Positions 27,386-35,203 of a DNA stretch of 64,000 nt are shown here, piece after piece. The notes beneath the pieces were generated by a model, which was given only the letters and a program-made list of their open reading frames with translations, made no database searches and was not told the DNA's origin. Origin of the DNA: Bradyrhizobium amphicarpaeae (lineage in GTDB: Bacteria > Pseudomonadota > Alphaproteobacteria > Rhizobiales > Xanthobacteraceae). Location of the stretch: NCBI RefSeq assembly GCF_002266435.3, contig NZ_CP029426.2, positions 3,254,001 to 3,318,000 on the forward strand, given 5' to 3'. A program made the translations under genes and the position numbers. Numbering within the stretch: position 1 is the first letter of the stretch; every line of letters begins with the position of its first letter.

Positions 27386-28522
27386 ATGTGCTGCACATCG
27401 CAGCCCTCCGGGACACGGCAGACGATCGGACCGGACCGCGCTCGCGAAATCGCGGCGCCGGTCGCGACGGCTGTCGCGCTGGTGCTCGTCGTGACGATGT
27501 CGGCAACGACGCCGGGGTTCGCTCAGCTTGCTCCGCCGCCGCCACCCACGCCGTCGGTCATCTCGACCAATTACGACCAGTCGGCCCGCAACAGCACGCT
27601 CGATCTCGGCTCAAACTTCCTGGAGTCGCTCGGCAACCGGGCATCGAACGGTTTCGACCGGACATTCCGGACCAATCCCGGCGGCGGCGGCGCGGCTGCC
27701 AGCACCGAAGATCCGCGCTACCGTACCTGGTTCGAGGGCTACGGCATCTCGGTCCGAACCGATCCGCAAGGCGACTTCGTCGGCGACAAGCGGAAGACGG
27801 TCGGTGGCGTCGCCGGCTTTGGCGCGCGCGTGGCCCCCGGCGTCAATCTCGGCTTCTCCGTCGACCAGAGCCACACCGACGTCGACGTGCCGCTGGCGCT
27901 GCAATCGGCGACGCTCGACCTGACGCAAATCGGCTTCAACGGCTCGGTCGACAAGGGGCCGTGGACCTGGGCCTTTGCCGTGGTGCACGGCTTCGGCAAG
28001 GTCCGTTCCAGCCGCGACACCGGCCTTGGCTTTGCGACCGCGGGCTATCGCGCCGCGATCGACGGCGCGCTGACCGAGATCAGCTATTACTGGACCAAGG
28101 ACCAGATGCGGATCGTGCCCAAGGGCGCGCTGGAATATGTGCGTGCCACCAGCGCCGCGTTCCAGGAGGCCGGCGGCCTCGATCCACTCAACGTCGGTTC
28201 GACCACGCTCTCGCGCGCACGCATCATGATCGGGGCCGAGATCGGCCGCTACTTCATCATCGAGCAGAAGATCCTGGACCTGTCGGCCTACGGCAAGCTC
28301 GTCGACAATTTCCATCAGGATCTGGGATCGATCCAGGTCAGCCTCGGCACCCAGAACATCGTGGTGCCCGGCATCGGCGAGAGCCGTTACGGCATGGATG
28401 CAGGTGCTTCCGCTTCGTTCAGCCTGACCAGCGTGGCGCGGCTCTACGTCAATTACGACGGCAAGTTCCGCAACGAACTGACGTCACACCAGGGCACGGT
28501 CGGCTTCGAATATCGCTGGTAG
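27386..28522 (+). CDS. Autotransporter-type outer-membrane beta-barrel protein
   Basis: A 378-residue exported protein. After a long signal peptide ending near TTPGFAQ come a proline stretch and a short linker (about 55-110). A C-terminal beta-barrel of alternating strands follows, starting about YRTWFEGYGISV and ending in the outer-membrane sorting signal FEYRW with a terminal aromatic. This is the autotransporter beta-domain pattern, but there is almost no passenger domain. It may thus be a stand-alone barrel or a remnant of a larger autotransporter. ATG at 27386 is chosen. The frame is open to a TTG at 27296, which coincides with the -35 element of a good promoter. Confidence 0.8.
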   Translation: MCCTSQPSGTRQTIGPDRAREIAAPVATAVALVLVVTMSATTPGFAQLAPPPPPTPSVISTNYDQSARNSTLDLGSNFLESLGNRASNGFDRTFRTNPGGGGAAASTEDPRYRTWFEGYGISVRTDPQGDFVGDKRKTVGGVAGFGARVAPGVNLGFSVDQSHTDVDVPLALQSATLDLTQIGFNGSVDKGPWTWAFAVVHGFGKVRSSRDTGLGFATAGYRAAIDGALTEISYYWTKDQMRIVPKGALEYVRATSAAFQEAGGLDPLNVGSTTLSRARIMIGAEIGRYFIIEQKILDLSAYGKLVDNFHQDLGSIQVSLGTQNIVVPGIGESRYGMDAGASASFSLTSVARLYVNYDGKFRNELTSHQGTVGFEYRW

Positions 28523-28533
28523 GCGCAGACCTC

Positions 28534-29574
28534 CTAAGTCGGCGTCGCCGCGACATATCCCGTCAATCCAAAGCCCTCGCGCGCGGCCGTCATCATCGGC
28601 ACCAGCGCGTTCGGATGGATGAACTCGTCGCGGAAGCAGGGATAGGTCTTGGGATCGAAGATCTTCTTCAGCCAGTCGATCACGATCTTGTGGCGCTCGG
28701 AGGTCCGGAACTCCTTGTGATAAGTGAGCCAGAGATCGGCGTGGTGGCTGACGCCGAGATCGACGGCGATCAACGGCACCCCGAGCGCGATCGAGACCGT
28801 CGGCAGGAAGCCGATGCCGGCGCCGCGCTCGACGGCATAGAGCGCGCCGACCGAGGAATTGGTCTTGATCCCGACGATGCCCTCGAGCGACTTCAGTCCA
28901 AGCACGCGGGCGTAGGCGCCGTCGTCGACCTGCGGCGCGCTCTGCTTGATGATGCGGTGGTTATTCAGTTCGGCGAGCGTCGTCGGCAGGCCGTAGAGGC
29001 TCTCGTACTCCTTGGAGACGAACGGGTAGATGTGCAGACGGCCGAGCTTGGCGACGATCAGGTCGGGATTGGTCGGAGGCTCGAGCTGGATCGCGATGTC
29101 CGATTCAAGCCGCGCGACGTCGGCCTGCTCCATCGCGCAGCGCAAATCGACGGTGATCTTGCGGTAGGTCTTCTGGAAGTCGATCAGTCGCGGCAGGATC
29201 CAGAAATTGCCGGGGCCTTCGGTCACCGCGACGCGCACGGTGCCGGAAGTGTCGTTCGACGACCGCGAGGCGCGCCGAAAGACGTTGAACGCATGACGCT
29301 CCATATGCGCAACGTCGGCGATCATCGCGGTGCCTTCATCGCTGAGCGTGAGCCCGCTCTGGTCGCGGAGGAACAACTTGCAGCCGATGCTCTCTTCGAG
29401 CCGGTCGATCCGGCGCATCAGCGTGGTCGAGGTCAGCCCGAGTTCCTCGGCGGCATTGCGAAAACTTTTATATTTTGCGCACGCTAAAAACAGTTTCAAA
29501 TCGTCCCAGGACGCATCCAGGGCTTCTTCACGGTGCTGCATCATCGCAGCACCCCGGTGCAATAACTGCTGCAT
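28534..29574 (-). CDS. LysR-family transcriptional regulator
   Basis: A 346-residue regulator with a LysR winged helix-turn-helix at about residues 22-82 (FRNAAEELGLTSTTLMRRIDRLEESIGCKLFLR). A periplasmic-binding-like effector domain follows from about residue 110. The N-terminus (MQQLLHRGAAMMQHREEALDASW) is longer than usual, and ATGs at 29544 and 29541 are alternatives. It is divergent from two GNAT genes and an isochorismatase-fold gene with only 71 bases between, so by the usual LysR logic it probably controls them. The effector is unknown. Confidence 0.92.
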   Translation of the reverse strand: MQQLLHRGAAMMQHREEALDASWDDLKLFLACAKYKSFRNAAEELGLTSTTLMRRIDRLEESIGCKLFLRDQSGLTLSDEGTAMIADVAHMERHAFNVFRRASRSSNDTSGTVRVAVTEGPGNFWILPRLIDFQKTYRKITVDLRCAMEQADVARLESDIAIQLEPPTNPDLIVAKLGRLHIYPFVSKEYESLYGLPTTLAELNNHRIIKQSAPQVDDGAYARVLGLKSLEGIVGIKTNSSVGALYAVERGAGIGFLPTVSIALGVPLIAVDLGVSHHADLWLTYHKEFRTSERHKIVIDWLKKIFDPKTYPCFRDEFIHPNALVPMMTAAREGFGLTGYVAATPT

Positions 29575-29645
29575 ACTCCTGATCCCCAGCCGCTAAGCTC
29601 ATTGGCATAGCGGGGCACGAAAGCCCCGGACGATAGAGGCGTGAT
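29575..29645. promoter_or_regulatory. Divergent control region of the LysR/GNAT cluster
   Basis: The 71-base spacer carries a perfect dyad, cggggc at 29611-29616 and gccccg at 29623-29628 with a six-base centre. It could be a regulator site or a short hairpin in the leader. I cannot see a canonical LysR T-N11-A box with confidence. Confidence 0.35.
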
Positions 29646-30263
29646 ATGGCTATGGAAAGGGGCTCGTTTGCCGCAAGGCATGATTTCGATGCCTTGCCGC
29701 TGAGCGAGAATGTGGACGTCCGCTGCGCACAATTTTCCGAAATTGCCGCGCTTTCGCAGATGGCGCACCGGCTGGTGCCGGGCGTGCGGATCGGGACGGC
29801 CGAGCTTGCGCATTACTTCTCGTTCGATCCCGAGAGCATCCTGACCTTCAGCCGGAACGGCGATCTCGTCGGTGGCATGGCTTTCCTGTTTCTCAATGAC
29901 CGCGGGCACGATGCTCTGCTGCTCGACGAGATCTGCCTCACCGCGCCCGAGACGCACTATCTCGCTTCCGCGAACGAAGAGGTCGCTGCCATCTACATCT
30001 GGGCGATCGCGGCGACAGGACGCGGTATCGCCGGTCTCGGCAAGGCTGCAGCGCATCTGCGAAAGCTAAGGTTTCGCAACGCCGATTGCTATGCGCAGCC
30101 GTCAACGGTGGCCGGACGCGACATCATGAAGGCGACCGGCTTTGCGCCGGTCCCGAGCTTCCAGCCCGACCTCTGGTGCTACGAGCGGCCCTGGCATCGC
30201 CAGCCGCTGCGCATGCCGGGCGCAATCATCCAGGCAAGGAGTTTTGCAGATGCACGGTACTAG
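29646..30263 (+). CDS. GNAT-fold protein, first of a tandem pair
   Basis: A 205-residue soluble protein. The layout fits the GNAT acyltransferase fold: a strand ILTFSRNGDLVGGMAFLFL, an inner strand ALLLDEICLTAP, then an acyl-CoA loop-like segment TGRGIAGLGKAAAHL (about 125-138) and a late strand FRNADCYAQPSTVAGRDIMKATGF. The CoA loop has Arg126 and Gly130-Leu-Gly132, one residue longer than the Q/R-x-x-G-x-G consensus. The acceptor is unknown. ATG at 29646 follows GAGGCGTGAT. Its 3' end overlaps the next GNAT gene by 14 bases, so the two are translated together. Confidence 0.8.
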   Translation: MAMERGSFAARHDFDALPLSENVDVRCAQFSEIAALSQMAHRLVPGVRIGTAELAHYFSFDPESILTFSRNGDLVGGMAFLFLNDRGHDALLLDEICLTAPETHYLASANEEVAAIYIWAIAATGRGIAGLGKAAAHLRKLRFRNADCYAQPSTVAGRDIMKATGFAPVPSFQPDLWCYERPWHRQPLRMPGAIIQARSFADARY

Positions 30264-30870
30264 GATTCCGCTCGCCAAGCCCAGTTCTCGCGCCATCACC
30301 GTCCGCCTTGCGCGTGATCCGAACGATCTCATGCTGGTCACCGCCATTCGCTCGGCGGTCTATCTCGCCGAGCAGGATTGTCCGTTCGAGGAGGAGTTCG
30401 ACGGCAACGACATGGTCGCGGCGCATTTCATCGGTTTCGTCGGCAACGAGCCCGCAGGCTGCCTGCGCGTGCGCTTCTTCGGCGATTTCGCCAAGGTGGA
30501 GCGGCTCGCGGTGCGTCACCAATACCGGCGTTCGCGCGTCTCGTTCAAGCTGGTGCAGGCCAGCGTCGACTACGTGAAGCGCAAGGGCTTTCGCAAGATC
30601 TATGGCCAGGCACAGGACCGGCTGGTCGATTTCTGGGCCCATTTCGGCGCCAAGCCGCTTGGCCACAATCGCAAGGTCACCTTCTCGGACTTTTCCTACA
30701 CGGAAATGCTGCTGGAGATCGAGCCGGGCCCGGACGCGATCACGCTGGACAGCGATCCCTACGTGATCATCCGTCCCGAGGGCGATTGGGACCGGCCGGG
30801 CGTGCTCGACGCCTCGGCGGGGCGGGCCGTGACCTCACCGCTGCGGGACCTCGCGCTCGCCGACCGTTGA
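30250..30870 (+). CDS. GNAT-fold acyltransferase with a degenerate CoA loop
   Basis: A 206-residue protein. The N-terminal half (IRSAVYLAEQDCPFEEEFDGNDMVAAHFIGF then GCLRVRFF) resembles GNAT proteins in the LuxI/FeeM/ElaA neighbourhood: an Arg-x-x-Val-Tyr and Glu, then acidic residues and a Gly-x-Leu-Arg strand. The core strand VERLAVRHQYRR is normal, but the loop that should read R-x-x-G-x-G/A reads R93-R-S-R-V-S98, with both glycines replaced. A Trp-Ala-His-Phe-Gly region (about 140) closes the fold. AAGGAG lies 11 bases before the ATG at 30250. It sits between the other GNAT gene and the isochorismatase-fold gene. Donor and acceptor are unknown. Confidence 0.82.
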   Translation: MHGTRIPLAKPSSRAITVRLARDPNDLMLVTAIRSAVYLAEQDCPFEEEFDGNDMVAAHFIGFVGNEPAGCLRVRFFGDFAKVERLAVRHQYRRSRVSFKLVQASVDYVKRKGFRKIYGQAQDRLVDFWAHFGAKPLGHNRKVTFSDFSYTEMLLEIEPGPDAITLDSDPYVIIRPEGDWDRPGVLDASAGRAVTSPLRDLALADR

Positions 30871-30895
30871 AACTGGTGCAGTTCTGCGCAAGACA

Positions 30896-31459
30896 ATGCT
30901 GGCTTCCATCCATGATGATCCGCCCATCCTGGTCTGCGCGGATCTCCAGGTCGAATATCTGACCCCCGGACGTCGCCACGTCATCCTCGACGGCGACGCC
31001 GTCACGTCGCGCTGTCTGGAACTCCTGACATTGTGGCGCGGCAATCTCTGGCCGGTGATGCACCTGAAGCGCATCGCGCAGGCGGCCTGGTTCAATCCGG
31101 CATCGAGGCTGACCGATTGGATCGCGGCGACCAAGCCGCGGCCGGGAGAGCTGACTTTCGAGCATCCGCTGCCGTCGGCCTACAGCTCGTCGCGGTTTGT
31201 GGACTACATGTCCAATATCCGCACTGTGCGCTGCATTCTGATCGGTTTTTCCCTGGATGAGACCATCCTGGCCACCGTCGCCGAGGGGTTTCACCGCAGT
31301 CACCGCTACCAAGTGGTCGCCGACGCGGTGGCTTGCCGGCAGCCCGGTACGGGCGATGCCGCCGCCTATAAGCATGCGGTAGTGAATGTCATCGGGAATT
31401 TTGCTACGATCCAGCCCAGCGCCGAACTGCTCGGAACCAGCGGCGCCGTTGCGGTGTAG
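30896..31459 (+). CDS. Isochorismatase-fold protein with incomplete catalytic triad
   Basis: A 187-residue protein with the cysteine-hydrolase (isochorismatase-like) fold. A first strand ends in the catalytic aspartate (LVCADLQVEY, Asp16). SAY at 94-96 corresponds to the family SAF, and ILIGFSLDETILATVAEGF matches the segment that normally carries the nucleophile. By alignment of those motifs, the usual Lys is His90 and the usual Cys is Thr123. Classical hydrolysis is therefore unlikely, and the protein may bind rather than cut, or use Thr. It lies 25 bases behind the second GNAT gene. The alignment was done by eye. Confidence 0.78.
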   Translation: MLASIHDDPPILVCADLQVEYLTPGRRHVILDGDAVTSRCLELLTLWRGNLWPVMHLKRIAQAAWFNPASRLTDWIAATKPRPGELTFEHPLPSAYSSSRFVDYMSNIRTVRCILIGFSLDETILATVAEGFHRSHRYQVVADAVACRQPGTGDAAAYKHAVVNVIGNFATIQPSAELLGTSGAVAV

Positions 31460-31476
31460 GCGGCTGCGACCGGTCG

Positions 31477-31659
31477 ATGGGGTGGAGATTGTCGCGGGGA
31501 GACGAGCTCAAGGAGCTAGCGAGCGATCTGTCGCGTGCGGCCGTTCGGGCGCGCGGGCTTGGTTTGCCGACCACGGTCTATCTGCTCTCGATGGCGCTGG
31601 TGGAGGTGAGAGAAGCCGCTGCCGGTGCTGACGACGGGCATGACGACGACGCGACGTGA
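31477..31659 (+). CDS. Small conserved protein of unknown function (60 aa)
   Basis: A 60-residue reading frame (MGWRLSRGDELKELASDLSRAAVRARGLGLPTTVYLL...). It has one long amphipathic helix, a moderately hydrophobic second helix and a strongly acidic tail (GADDGHDDDAT). It starts 17 bases after the isochorismatase-fold gene and could be its operon partner. An overlapping minus-strand frame is rejected. No function is visible. Confidence 0.5.
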   Translation: MGWRLSRGDELKELASDLSRAAVRARGLGLPTTVYLLSMALVEVREAAAGADDGHDDDAT

Positions 31660-31891
31660 GAGCGGCTCCAGTTGCTGCTTGGTCAGGTGCCGCTTCGTAG
31701 GTGCCACTTCTTGATGGGCGGATTTGTCACGTGCAGCGTTGTCGCGTGCATCTTTGTGCATCGCTGCCGAGCGCTTGCTGCCGACGAATTGGCGTTGCAA
31801 GTTCCGCGCTGTCGCAATAGCCAAGGGACTTGATCATCGGGTGATGACGCCGGCCCTGCCTGCGACGTGACGCTTTCAAGGATCTCTAGCA

Positions 31892-33274
31892 ATGTCCATG
31901 CTGCCCAATTCGCAAGAAGCCCGCGATGTGGCTTACCAGCTGCATTCCTACACCAACGCGCGCGCGCATCAGCAGGCCGGTCCGCTGGTGATCGAGCGCG
32001 GCGAGGGGCCCTACGTGTTCGACGCGTCGGGCAAGCGCTATTTCGAGGCGATGGCGGGCCTGTGGAGCGTCGGGCTCGGCTTCAACGAGAAGCGGCTGGT
32101 CGAGGCTGCGCACAAGCAGATGCTGGCGCTGCCGTTCTACCATACCTTCTCCGCCAAATCGCACGGGCCCTCGATCGACCTTGCCGAGAAGCTGGTCGCG
32201 CTCGCGCCGGTGCCGATGAGCAAGGTGTTCTTCACCAATTCCGGCTCGGAAGCCAATGACACCGTCCTCAAGCTGATCGCCTACCGCTCCAATTCGCTCG
32301 GCCAGCCGCAGCGCAAGAAGATCATCAGCCGCATGCGCGGCTATCACGGCGTCACAATTGCCTCGGCAAGCCTCACCGGCCTGCCGAACAACCACCGCTC
32401 GTTCGACCTGCCGCTGCCGAACATCCTGCACACGGGCTCGCCGCATTTCTACAAGGACGGCGCCCCCGGGGAGAGCGAGGAGGCCTTTGCGACCCGACGG
32501 GCCGAGGAACTCGAAGCGCTGATCCAGAAGGAGGGGCCTGAGACGATCGCGGCCTTCTTCGGAGAGCCCGTGATGGGCGCGGGCGGCGTCGTCGTGCCGC
32601 CGGCGACCTATTGGGAGAAGATCCAGGCGGTCCTGAAGAAGTACGACATCCTGCTGGTCGCCGACGAGGTGATCTGCGGCTTCGGCCGCACCGGCAAGAT
32701 GTTCGGCTGCGAGACCTACGGCATCAAGCCGGACGTGATGGTCGTCTCCAAGCAGATCACGTCGAGCTATTTCCCGCTGTCGGCGATCATCATGAACGAC
32801 CGCATGTTCGAGCCGATCGCGGACGAGAGCAACAGGATCGGCGTGCTCGGTCACGGCTTCACCGCGGGCGGCCATCCGGTCGGCTCGGCGATCGCGCTCG
32901 AAAACCTCAAGATCATCGAGGAGCGTGGCCTGGTCGCGCATGCCGCCGAGCTTGGTGCCTACATGCAGGGCAAGCTGCGCGAGCTCACCAGCCATCCGCT
33001 GGTCGGCGAGGTCCGCGGCGTCGGCATGATCGCGGCGATCGAGCTCGTGCTCGACAAGGGGCGCAAGACCGCCGCAGCGACACCCGGTGCGGTCGGCGGC
33101 ATGGCCAGCCGCATGCTCCAGGAACGCGGCGTGATCTCGCGCAACATGCTGGACGCCATCGCCATCTGCCCGCCGCTGATCGTCACCAAGGCCCAGATCG
33201 ACGAGCTCGTCGCGGCGATCTCGGGCGTGCTGAATGACATGAAGGCGGAAGTCGCCAAGCTGACGCCGGCGTAG
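31892..33274 (+). CDS. Class III PLP-dependent aminotransferase (omega-transaminase type)
   Basis: A 460-residue fold-type-I aminotransferase. Visible motifs are SGSEANDTVLKL (phosphate-binding region), RMRGYHGVT (aromatic stacking), LLVADEVICGFGRTG (the Asp that contacts the pyridine nitrogen), and the Schiff-base lysine in VVSKQITS (about 288), followed by GFTAGGHPVGSAIALE. Close relatives use pyruvate or glyoxylate as amino acceptor with amines such as putrescine or omega-amino acids as donors; the true substrate cannot be set here. AAGGATCT lies before the ATG at 31892. The 232-base gap upstream holds no evident gene. Two palindromic repeats follow. Confidence 0.92.
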   Translation: MSMLPNSQEARDVAYQLHSYTNARAHQQAGPLVIERGEGPYVFDASGKRYFEAMAGLWSVGLGFNEKRLVEAAHKQMLALPFYHTFSAKSHGPSIDLAEKLVALAPVPMSKVFFTNSGSEANDTVLKLIAYRSNSLGQPQRKKIISRMRGYHGVTIASASLTGLPNNHRSFDLPLPNILHTGSPHFYKDGAPGESEEAFATRRAEELEALIQKEGPETIAAFFGEPVMGAGGVVVPPATYWEKIQAVLKKYDILLVADEVICGFGRTGKMFGCETYGIKPDVMVVSKQITSSYFPLSAIIMNDRMFEPIADESNRIGVLGHGFTAGGHPVGSAIALENLKIIEERGLVAHAAELGAYMQGKLRELTSHPLVGEVRGVGMIAAIELVLDKGRKTAAATPGAVGGMASRMLQERGVISRNMLDAIAICPPLIVTKAQIDELVAAISGVLNDMKAEVAKLTPA

Positions 33275-33290
33275 GATCTCGCTTTCTCCT

Positions 33291-33376
33291 CGTCGTTGCG
33301 AGGAGCAAAGCGACGAAGCAATCCAGACTGCCTCCTCGCAAAGACTCTGGATTGCTTCGCTGCGCTCGCAATGACG
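33291..33376. repeat. Intergenic palindromic repeat, family A, copy 2
   Basis: The same element as at 26622-26711: cgtcgttgcgagg ... gcgctcgcaatgacg, with inner arms gaagcaatccaga / tctggattgcttc. It is immediately followed by a different palindrome (family B). Confidence 0.9.
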
Positions 33377-33406
33377 ATGTGGAGGTCGCGAGCTCCAACC
33401 CATTCC

Positions 33407-33538
33407 CGTCACCCTGAGGTGCTCGCCTCTTCAGCGAGCCTCGAAGGGCGACGGCCCGGCTGGCGCAGCGGTGCGCCCATCCTTCGAGGCTCCCCATGAG
33501 ACGCTTCGCGTCCCATGCCTCGCACCTCAGGATGACGA
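33407..33538. repeat. Intergenic palindromic repeat, family B
   Basis: A 132-base imperfect palindrome. Outer arms are cctgaggtgc / gcacctcagg with gtca / tgac ends, and inner arms include cctcgaagg / ccttcgagg. Together with the family A copy it fills the 303-base gap between the aminotransferase and rnd, which are convergent. No other copy is in the window. Confidence 0.8.
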
Positions 33539-33577
33539 GCTGACAGTTGGGACGCGGGGATCGTCGGCGAGCAATTG

Positions 33578-34726
33578 CTACGCCCGCTGAACCCCGATCA
33601 CGCGGCCTTTCTCGACCGCCAGCGCCAGCTCGCCGCGCTTGAGCTTCAGGGCGGCATCGCCGAACAGCTCGCGGCGCCAGCCGCGCAAGGCGGGGACGTC
33701 GGCCTCGTCGTCGGCTGCGATCTCTTCGAGATCGTCGACGGTTGCGATCACCTTGCTGGCGACCGCATGCTTCTCCGCGGTCATGCGCAGCAGGACCTTC
33801 AACAGCTCGACGATGGCGGCGCCGTTATTGTTGTTGCGCGGCTTCTCCAGCTTCGGCAGCGTGGCAGGATCGCGCGCCAGTCCGCGCGTGACCGCGGCGA
33901 CGATGTCCGCGCCCCATTTGGACTTCTCGAAGCCCTTCGGTACCGAGCGCAAGTTTGCGAGCTTCTCCAGCGTGTTCGGCGCATGGGTGGCGATATCGCT
34001 GATGGCCTCGTCGCGCAGCACGCGGCCGCGCGGTACGTCACGGCTCTGCGCTTCCTGTTCGCGCCAGGCCGCGACCTCCATCAGCACCGCGAGATCCTTC
34101 GGCTTGCGCACCCGCGTCTTCAGCCGCTCCCAGGCGCGCTCGGGGTGGAAGTCGTAGGTCCTGGGCGAGGTCAGGACCTCCATCTCGATCGAGACCCATT
34201 CGCTGCGGCGGCGCTTCTTCAAATCGGCGTCGAGCGCTGCAAACACGTCGCGCAGGTGCGTGACGTCGGACACCGCGTAATGCATCTGCTCCTTGGTCAG
34301 CGGCCGGCGCGACCAGTCGGTGAAGCGATGCGTCTTGTCGGGGCGGTGGCCGGTGACCTTCTCGACCAGGGCGTCGTAGGCGATACTGTCGCCGTAACCG
34401 AGCACCATCGCGGCAACCTGGGTGTCGAACACCGGGTGCGGGATGATGTTGGCCTGGTGCCAGATGATCTCGATGTCCTGGCGGGCGGCGTGGAACACCT
34501 TCAGCACGGCCTCGTTGGCCATCAGCTCGAAGAACGGCTTGAGGTCGATGCCGGCGGCCAGGGTATCGACGACAATGGCTTCCTCGGCGCTGGCCATCTG
34601 CACCACGCATAGCAGCGGGTAGTAGGTGGTCTCGCGCAGGAACTCGGTATCGACGGTGATGACGGGGTGCTTGGCCAGCCGGCTGCAGGCAGCCGCGAGG
34701 TCAGCGGTGGTGGTAATCAAATCCAT
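33578..34726 (-). CDS. rnd: Ribonuclease D
   Basis: A 382-residue 3'-5' exoribonuclease of the DEDDy family that trims tRNA and other stable RNA precursors. Exo I is VDTEFLRE, Exo II carries the Asp in HAARQDIEI, and Exo III is [10 protein letters not shown] with the Tyr typical of DEDDy. HRDC-type helical domains follow ([18 protein letters not shown] and later). Length agrees with E. coli RNase D (375). ATG at 34726. It is followed by a palindrome-filled gap and preceded by a small membrane-peptide gene on the same strand, 116 bases away. Confidence 0.95.
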   Translation of the reverse strand: MDLITTTADLAAACSRLAKHPVITVDTEFLRETTYYPLLCVVQMASAEEAIVVDTLAAGIDLKPFFELMANEAVLKVFHAARQDIEIIWHQANIIPHPVFDTQVAAMVLGYGDSIAYDALVEKVTGHRPDKTHRFTDWSRRPLTKEQMHYAVSDVTHLRDVFAALDADLKKRRRSEWVSIEMEVLTSPRTYDFHPERAWERLKTRVRKPKDLAVLMEVAAWREQEAQSRDVPRGRVLRDEAISDIATHAPNTLEKLANLRSVPKGFEKSKWGADIVAAVTRGLARDPATLPKLEKPRNNNNGAAIVELLKVLLRMTAEKHAVASKVIATVDDLEEIAADDEADVPALRGWRRELFGDAALKLKRGELALAVEKGRVIGVQRA

Positions 34727-34842
34727 GAACGGCCCATGACACTTGATATCAGCCGATCTGCCGAAAGTGCTGTGATGTCAAGGGGCTCGATGCGAATTCG
34801 AGCCTTGAATCTGGGCCTGAATCGCTTTTTCCGACGAAATTC

Positions 34843-34953
34843 TTATTCGTAGCGAACCCGGTTGGTGGATTTCCGCGCGCAGGGCAGCGCCACCACGACC
34901 ACGCACATTCCGACCAGCGCCAGCCCCAGGAACTCGATAACCAACAGATCCAC
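34843..34953 (-). CDS. Small single-span membrane peptide (36 aa)
   Basis: On the minus strand, GTG at 34953 opens a 36-residue frame. It has one hydrophobic helix (VDLLVIEFLGLALVGMCVVVV) and then a basic tail (CARKSTNRVRYE) before TAA. TGGAGA lies about 12 bases upstream. The hydrophobic-then-positive pattern fits a small inner-membrane protein with its C-terminus in the cytoplasm. Frame, length and ribosome site are consistent, but there is no homology evidence that it is expressed. Confidence 0.5.
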   Translation of the reverse strand: MDLLVIEFLGLALVGMCVVVVALPCARKSTNRVRYE

Positions 34954-35085
34954 GGCGAAATCTCCAGCAAGATAGGTAGATTTGTCGGGACTGCATTGAG
35001 GGTCTGTTAATCGCGATGGTTACCGGCGGAGCGACCGGGCAGATGGTGGACGTGGGGTTAACGGGGGCAGGGATGTGCACGGTGC

Positions 35086-35177
35086 CGTAGGGTGGGCAAC
35101 GGCGCACTTGCGCCGTGCCCACCATCACTCTCGATAGCCAATAATGCGTGGGCACGCTTCGCTTTGCCCACCCTACG
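35086..35177. repeat. Intergenic palindromic repeat, family C
   Basis: A 92-base inverted repeat with outer arms cgtagggtgggcaa / ttgcccaccctacg and an inner ggcgcac-ttg-cgccgtgcccacc block. It separates the ABC binding-protein gene from the sequence behind rnd. Only this copy is in the window. Confidence 0.85.
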
Positions 35178-35203
35178 AGATCTCGCTCGTGGCTCGAAGC
35201 CCC

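Noticed and set aside
27094..27396. Minus-strand frame in the cspA/autotransporter gap
   Set aside because: Overlaps a good plus-strand promoter and the start of the barrel gene; Arg/Cys-rich and without a domain.
31516..31824. Minus-strand frame overlapping the 60-aa gene
   Set aside because: Basic, repetitive composition without helices of normal amphipathic pattern. The plus-strand frame looks more natural and follows the operon directly.
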